From Acheta domesticus (taxonomy: Eukaryota > Arthropoda > Insecta > Orthoptera > Gryllidae): 64,000 nucleotides of DNA. The translations under genes and the position numbers were made by a program. Below the pieces are notes generated by a model. It did not search any database and had not been told where the DNA came from. It worked only from the letters and a program-made list of their open reading frames with translations. Shown here piece by piece: positions 59,115 to 64,000 of this stretch (its first letter is position 1; each line of letters starts with the position of its first letter). The stretch is taken from positions 143,200,734 through 143,264,733 of the forward strand of contig JAHLJT010000631.1 in assembly GCA_031308135.1 (NCBI GenBank), in the 5' to 3' direction.

Positions 59115-59153
59115 TATAAAGTCGCCGCACGTAGTGATCGCAACTCTTCATTC
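59115..59153 (+). promoter_or_regulatory. Candidate core promoter (TATA + Inr)
   Basis: TATAAA at 59115-59120 lies at the edge of CpG block 19. TCATTC at 59148-59153 matches the arthropod initiator TCAKTY with its A at 59150, 35 bp from the TATA T, slightly longer than usual. No open frame or transcript signal follows, so this is speculative. Confidence 0.25.
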
Positions 59154-60469
59154 ATTGTAATCGAAAGAAAATACAATTTCAATTAAACAATTAATTTATT
59201 GAAAAGTAACAATTTATCGACTGACTGGAAATAATTTTATAGAGACAAACAATACATTTTTTGAAAGACTGAAGGAAAAGACTGAAAATAAATTTAAACT
59301 TTTATTGCATGAATTTTTATATTTTTTTATATTTATAGTACTTAAGGAAAAATATTTCGTACCAATTGTAATGTCATTTAAGTTTCTTACAAACCCGAAT
59401 ATAAGGTATATTTATTAAATACAATGAATATTTGGTCATAATTTCACGAGTATATAAGAAAAACGCATATGCTAAACAAAAATGAGGTGCGTACTATTTT
59501 CCTTGCCTCAAAACGTCTTGTCGTCATTGGGCGTACTAATTTATTGTGAAATAGTTGATGTAAGCCGCTATGGCCTCTGAATTTGTCGACTCAGTCGGCG
59601 GCCAAACAACAGCGATCACAGCATATCAGCCTATTCAACTCAATAATTCAAAATACTTTATTTACTAATATATACACACGTTTAACATTATTTTAAATTC
59701 TGCAAAAGTATGTATTCACGAAATGATACATATAAAATTTTATATGTAAGAGTACAATATTTTTCAATTACTCCATTATTTTTCGTTTCAATACAAGATA
59801 AGCGATTAATTGTAATTAAAATATCGTAAAAGCGGAAATTGTGAATCATTGGCTTCTGTGGAGTAGTATTGAAGCTCCACGAGATCCCCTTCCTTTGGGT
59901 GAACTACTGTGAACAGCGTGGCAGGAAGTGATAGCAAAGGTTGCGCGAAGTGACTCGGTGGCCCCCACGCAGCGTGGCATCGCCTTTGGGACGAAATTTC
60001 CAGGAAAGGACAGAAAGCAGTTGAAAGAGAAGGGTCGAAATATGTGCACAAAGCTTTCCTCGAAAGATATTGAGAAGCTCGCAAGATTATAAATAAAACT
60101 GAAAGTACAATGAGCTCAAAACAATGCTTGGGTGATTGAGGCAACCCGAAACATCTGATGCCTAGTCATTACAAAGAACGGAATTTATCTCTAAAACTTT
60201 TGAATGCCTTTTCTTTGAAGTCACAGACAGAACTGCAATAGATCCACTTGAGGTTCTCCAGTGCGTCCGAGGAGTCGATTTTTAAAGCTCTTTATTCTTT
60301 TTTTATATTAAAATTTATTATTTGAAAATTAATATTAAAATTCGTCTGTATATTAAATTTTGAAAAAACGAAATTATTGGTCATTTATTTTAAAAACCAT
60401 CCAACTCCTTCCTTTTCCTGAAACTTGGCATTATATATTTACTCCGTGTCGGCCAATTGTTATGTGGCG
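59154..60469. other. Unannotated AT-rich stretch
   Basis: A 112-codon minus frame (59806-60144) overlaps a 67-codon frame in another phase and has no recognised domain. Nothing else seen. Confidence 0.45.
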
Positions 60470-60615
60470 CAGTTCGGGATCCGCCGGCTGTTGACAACCG
60501 GCCGAGTCTCGGTCGGCCGCCGGCTCCCGGGAGTCCGCAACCGGCTGCGAAGGACAGTCGAGCGCGTGGTCTCGAGAGAAGAGAGGCGAGCGAAAGCTGG
60601 TCGGTAAAAATCGCG
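60470..60615. other. CpG-rich block 20
   Basis: A 145-bp patch with GGCCGCCGGCTCCCGGGAGT, resembling in style the palindromic GGCTCCCGCC...CGGGAGTC region of block 19. Confidence 0.5.
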
Positions 60616-60989
60616 GAGAATGCAGACTTCTAATATTCCCAATAACTGCATATGCGGTTATTTCACTGTATACATTTGAAAACATGGTGTACATAGTACG
60701 GGATGCGACCACCAAATGACGTCTGAATGGATTGGTGGACTATCTAGTAGACAACACATGCAAATGTTAGTATCCTCGATACTGTGTTCCGAGATGGAAA
60801 TATGTTCCGAGATGGATAAACTAATAAACTTTGATTCTATATTTACTATCTCCATAATCAATATTACAAAATAAGTAAATGTTGTTAGACAAACCAATTT
60901 GTTAAATTCTGAGTGATGGACTCTAAACATTATTTTTTTCATTGTAATTCACTTCTTGGGAAGGCAGTAATGCCTAAAAAGCAGATCAG

Positions 60990-61006
60990 ACACACACACA
61001 CACACA
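60990..61006 (+). repeat. (AC)8 microsatellite
   Basis: A short AC run at the left edge of the mariner fragment. Confidence 0.9.
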
Positions 61007-61009
61007 GAT

Positions 61010-61467
61010 AAACGTATGGCGATGGCGGTGGGAGTCTTGGAACGCTCTCCGAACTGCCCTGATCTCAGTCCTTGTGACTTAGAAATCGTTCCGAAAATGA
61101 AGCGTTGCTGCGTGGGAGGCGGTTTGCAAACAGGGAGGGCTTCTGACGGCGGTCATCGCCCCCCTCATCGCTGGCAAAGACGTGTGGACGTCTTGGGGGA
61201 TTATTTTGAAGGTTGTGAGCTCGTTGAAGTACGAGTATTACGCGTACTGTTTTGTTTTATGCATATATAATACGAATAATACAACGATAGCTATTTAATC
61301 ATATTTCAATGTATTTGGCCCGTAGCGCCTTGTACCCGGATCCCAATTAGTACCATCATTGCGAATAACATTCTATAAGTTTTAAATCGTATATCCTAAT
61401 TTTTCTTTCCTCAAGCTTTGTTGACAGATGAAAAATAGTTGCCATGACTTTTTAAAAGATCCTCGTA
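61010..61467 (+). mobile_element. 5'-truncated mariner element
   Basis: It contains the C-terminal end of a mariner transposase, then about 210 bp, then a mariner-type right end, GTTGCCATGACTTTTTAAAA followed by GATCCTCGTA at 61439-61467. The complement starts TACGAGG, as in irritans-type mariners. The left end is missing; the remnant starts next to the AC microsatellite. Confidence 0.78.
61016..61270 (+). pseudogene. Mariner transposase C-terminal fragment
   Basis: The frame includes VLERSPNCPDLSPCD, in which the final Asp is the third catalytic residue of the mariner DD34D triad, then IVPKMK, PHRWQRRVD and GDYFEG, the usual mariner C-terminal block. The stretch between PKMK and PHRW is shortened and scrambled, and the frame runs past the expected end at GDYFEG. 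Everything upstream of the third Asp block is absent. The ATG at 61016 is not a real start. Confidence 0.82.
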
Positions 61468-61787
61468 TATTATCTCGTTTTATAGTACAATGTACAGTAT
61501 AGTAAGATACAGTCGTTCATTAATCTACATTAAATTTAATGATATTCTTGATAGTCCACTAGTGATAGTGCACTTTTTCTACCTATTTTTCTATCTTCTT
61601 CCATCAACTGTTCAAAAACGTATTTTTTTTCGTACGAAATGATGGAATTAAGTATCTTTCAGCAACACGAACAATTCCAAGAGAATTTCCAATTGAACTT
61701 AATTTCATTCTTACACATTGATATATGAACATTCAACAATTAAGTAAACTGATTGGCATTTGTAAAATTCCACATTATAGAGTAGAG

Positions 61788-62255
61788 CAGGGGTTTTCAA
61801 ATTTTTAAAAGGGTTAATATAGGCCTATTAAAGATTTATCACAAATGAGTTAGTGATATAAAGGCTATTTTACTTCTCCATTCTAATTGAGTATTACATT
61901 AATATTTAACATTTTTTGTCGCCGCCGGGCTCTCGCGTGAGCACGGGAACTCTTGATCTGTATGGGTAGAAAGATTAAATATCCCCTGCCGCGAAGCGCG
62001 ATAGGGATGTACGTCGATGCTAAGGAGATACAGAAGTTTATTGGTAAAGAACTTTCTAGGTTCAATTGCTTCACCCACAATTAAGCAGAAAAATAAATCA
62101 AATATGTTAAAAATAACATATAATACGATAGTGGAAAATTATTTCGTAAGCATAAAAGACAAAAGGATTAAAGTAAATCAAATCTAAAGGTAATTTTTAA
62201 TAAATCACCGCGACGCTCCTTACATATGGCCGCGCACACAGTTTGAAAAACCCTA
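61788..62255. mobile_element. hAT-type non-autonomous element, 468 bp
   Basis: Left end CAGGGGTTTTCAAA; right end read inward TAGGGTTTTTCAAA (12 of 14 match). The flanks are GAGTAGAG (61780-61787) and AAGTAGAG (62256-62263), an 8-bp duplication with one change. CAGGGGTTNTCAAA ends and CGCGCACACAGTTTG just inside the right end are typical of hAT elements. The interior has a GC-rich patch (61920-61950) and a 65-codon minus frame I do not recognise. Confidence 0.85.
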
Positions 62256-62263
62256 AAGTAGAG

Positions 62264-63639
62264 GCTTAATGATATCAAATTATAACTATCAAGGAAACTG
62301 CACGTACAAAAATCTATTGAATTTATCGTGTAGACTAGAAAGCAATTTCATTTCCTGTGCCTTATTACAGACTAAAGAGCAGCTGTAGCAAGTAGAAAAC
62401 ACTGATGATTGTTTTAGTAACAAAAGGCCACGCACAGTTCCTCTGATTGAAAACATTTGGAGATATGTTCATCACTGCCATGTGATGACTGTTTTCTGCT
62501 AGCAATTTACTGTAGATGTCTCCAATTTGGCCATGAAGTCCCTCATGGTAACTTATTTTATTTGAAAACTTCTTGGCGTGGTTAGGTAAATCAAAGATAC
62601 TCTAGGTATGTATTCAGTTTGTACTTTTTACTGTTAAGTAGCTGCTGAACGATACTGAAAGCAGATGCGTCGTGCACAGTTCTAAACATGAAGGCCGTAC
62701 CGTTCGAGCGGCGACTGGAAAACGGTAATCAGCTAATTCATTCTAAGGTTCAATTTTGTCCGCTTTCACACACTTCGGCGCCAACTATTAACATAGAGAA
62801 ATGTTTGAGATAATATAAGTTCAAGGAAAGAGCATCCACTCTTAATTTGTAAAAAATGTGGCGTGAGGTAATTATGGAAGAAAAAATATAGACTAGTGTA
62901 TATTTGTACGTGAAGGCATTTCGTTTCGAAGAAATATTACTCAAATAACGGAATTGTCGGTTAATTAGGAACACTAAAGCAGCGATTCTACAAGATAATG
63001 TATGGAAAGGTATGTTAGAAATGTCTAAATCCGTACAACCAATAAATTAGTCCTTCACGTAAATGATTACAACCTGTGTTAGTTAATGTTAGTTAATGAC
63101 TACAACCTGTTCTTTTCGGATTTCAGTAATTGTTCAAGAGTGAGTTTAAATCGGTGGAGAATGGTAGCCTCAGAATTTTTAAATACTATTTTTATGAACT
63201 GAACTTTGAATATCATCTTCAGGCTAGAGGAAAAGTCAGTTCGCAAATTGTACGTAATTATATTTGTTAATTATGAGTACTGTTATGAAAATATATACTA
63301 TGTTTTTCCTTCCTGTTTTGAGTTACGATACTAGACCTGAAATAATATGAAATAGAAGATTGTCATTTAATTCACTATGACAAGGAATTAGAAAGTAGTA
63401 CAAAGAATTCGTGATTATAGGTTTTATTCTCACTAAAATCACCAGGCTATTAAATCTTCTTTAAGAAATGTATAGTTGCAAAGTAGATCGGTGCCAGATT
63501 CCCTGCTCTATTCGTTGTCTCCGTTTCCACTGTTAGAAAACCCCAAGAATGAAACACCATATGGGAAAGTAAATAACTTAAATAACGATAAGAAAGTCCA
63601 CTTCATCAGCTATCACTAGAAGATTTTATCGTCAGCAGC
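62264..63639. other. Unannotated AT-rich stretch
   Basis: A short local duplication (GTTAGTTAAT twice and TACAACCTGT twice) lies at 63068-63110. No gene recognised. Confidence 0.45.
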
Positions 63640-63850
63640 ATGCCGAGAGGCGGTTCGAGGGTTTCTGGGCGAATAACCGAGAGGCTGATGAAACGGATCT
63701 GAACTCAGCTGATTTATCGCGACGGGGCTTCGCGCGGCGGGTCGGAGGTGATTTGTGGCGCTGCCGCCGCAACTGATCTACCGCCGCCATCGGCCCCACC
63801 GCAATCCCTTCTCCGGTCGCTCCGATCCCAGTCGTCATCCCAAAGGCTCA
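63640..63850. other. CpG-rich block 21
   Basis: A CpG-dense patch near the right edge. A 73-codon plus frame leaves it and reads MKVLYTVVHA near its end, but with no further support. Confidence 0.45.
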
Positions 63851-64000
63851 AAACTCATTTGCCACAATTACTGCCAGCTACCTCTACCATGAAGGTTTTG
63901 TACACAGTCGTCCACGCCCCCAACACCACGATTTTTAACTTGATCTCTTCCCCTTCGATATTATTTTGATATTTCCTATCGTACCTATTATCCTCGTTCT

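Noticed and set aside
63748..63969. Frame ending with MKVLYTVVHA as a secreted-protein start
   Set aside because: The hydrophobic stretch is short, the frame ends after about 26 residues, and no exon continuation can be verified at the window edge.

Overview
The window reads as gene-poor nuclear DNA from an arthropod, most likely an insect with a large repeat-rich genome. The basis is an AT-rich background, short CpG-rich blocks, long tRNA-derived SINEs, mariner, pogo and hAT DNA transposons, no operons, and no long open frame outside low-complexity sequence. I cannot name the species. I found no intact protein-coding gene, rRNA, functional tRNA or CRISPR array. The stretch could be intergenic or lie inside a large intron.

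The dominant component is one AT-rich, non-coding interspersed repeat, called family A here. About 13 segments cover roughly 12 kb by eye. Full copies (15728-17202, 36638-38155, and 47365-49190 in reverse) are about 1.5-1.6 kb. They have a 5' domain starting ACTAGTGGTGCTACAG, three diverged internal modules of about 295 bp each opening with GGAGCCGTTTTTGAGAAAAT, a 3' domain with GGACGGACGG, and a 3'-terminal hairpin (ACTTTCYC...GRGAAAGT) whose stem changes in a paired way between copies. No target duplication is visible. I recognise no known family; a non-autonomous rolling-circle (Helitron/Helentron-like) element is one hypothesis.

Other mobile elements are superimposed on it. A 2.1 kb pogo-type element (31357-33477) lies at a TA inside a family A terminal hairpin. 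A hAT MITE (47661-47883) is nested in another family A copy, and a second copy at 58309-58542 has a perfect 8-bp duplication. There is a second hAT-type element (61788-62255), a long-TIR element with TA ends (55022-55874) directly after a family A terminus, and two mariner transposase fragments (45550-45690 and 61010-61467). Three tRNA-derived SINE families (B, C, E) have pol III box remnants; one pair of B copies lies tail to tail.

About 20 CpG-rich blocks of 140 bp to 1.2 kb are spread through the window. They account for nearly all of the longer open frames, which overlap on both strands and look spurious. Simple-sequence tracts include a 390-bp polypurine minisatellite (25774-26160), a 425-bp polypyrimidine tract (52261-52685) and a 14-bp minisatellite (49954-50108). 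The best unexplained coding candidate is a 147-codon frame at 35736-36179.
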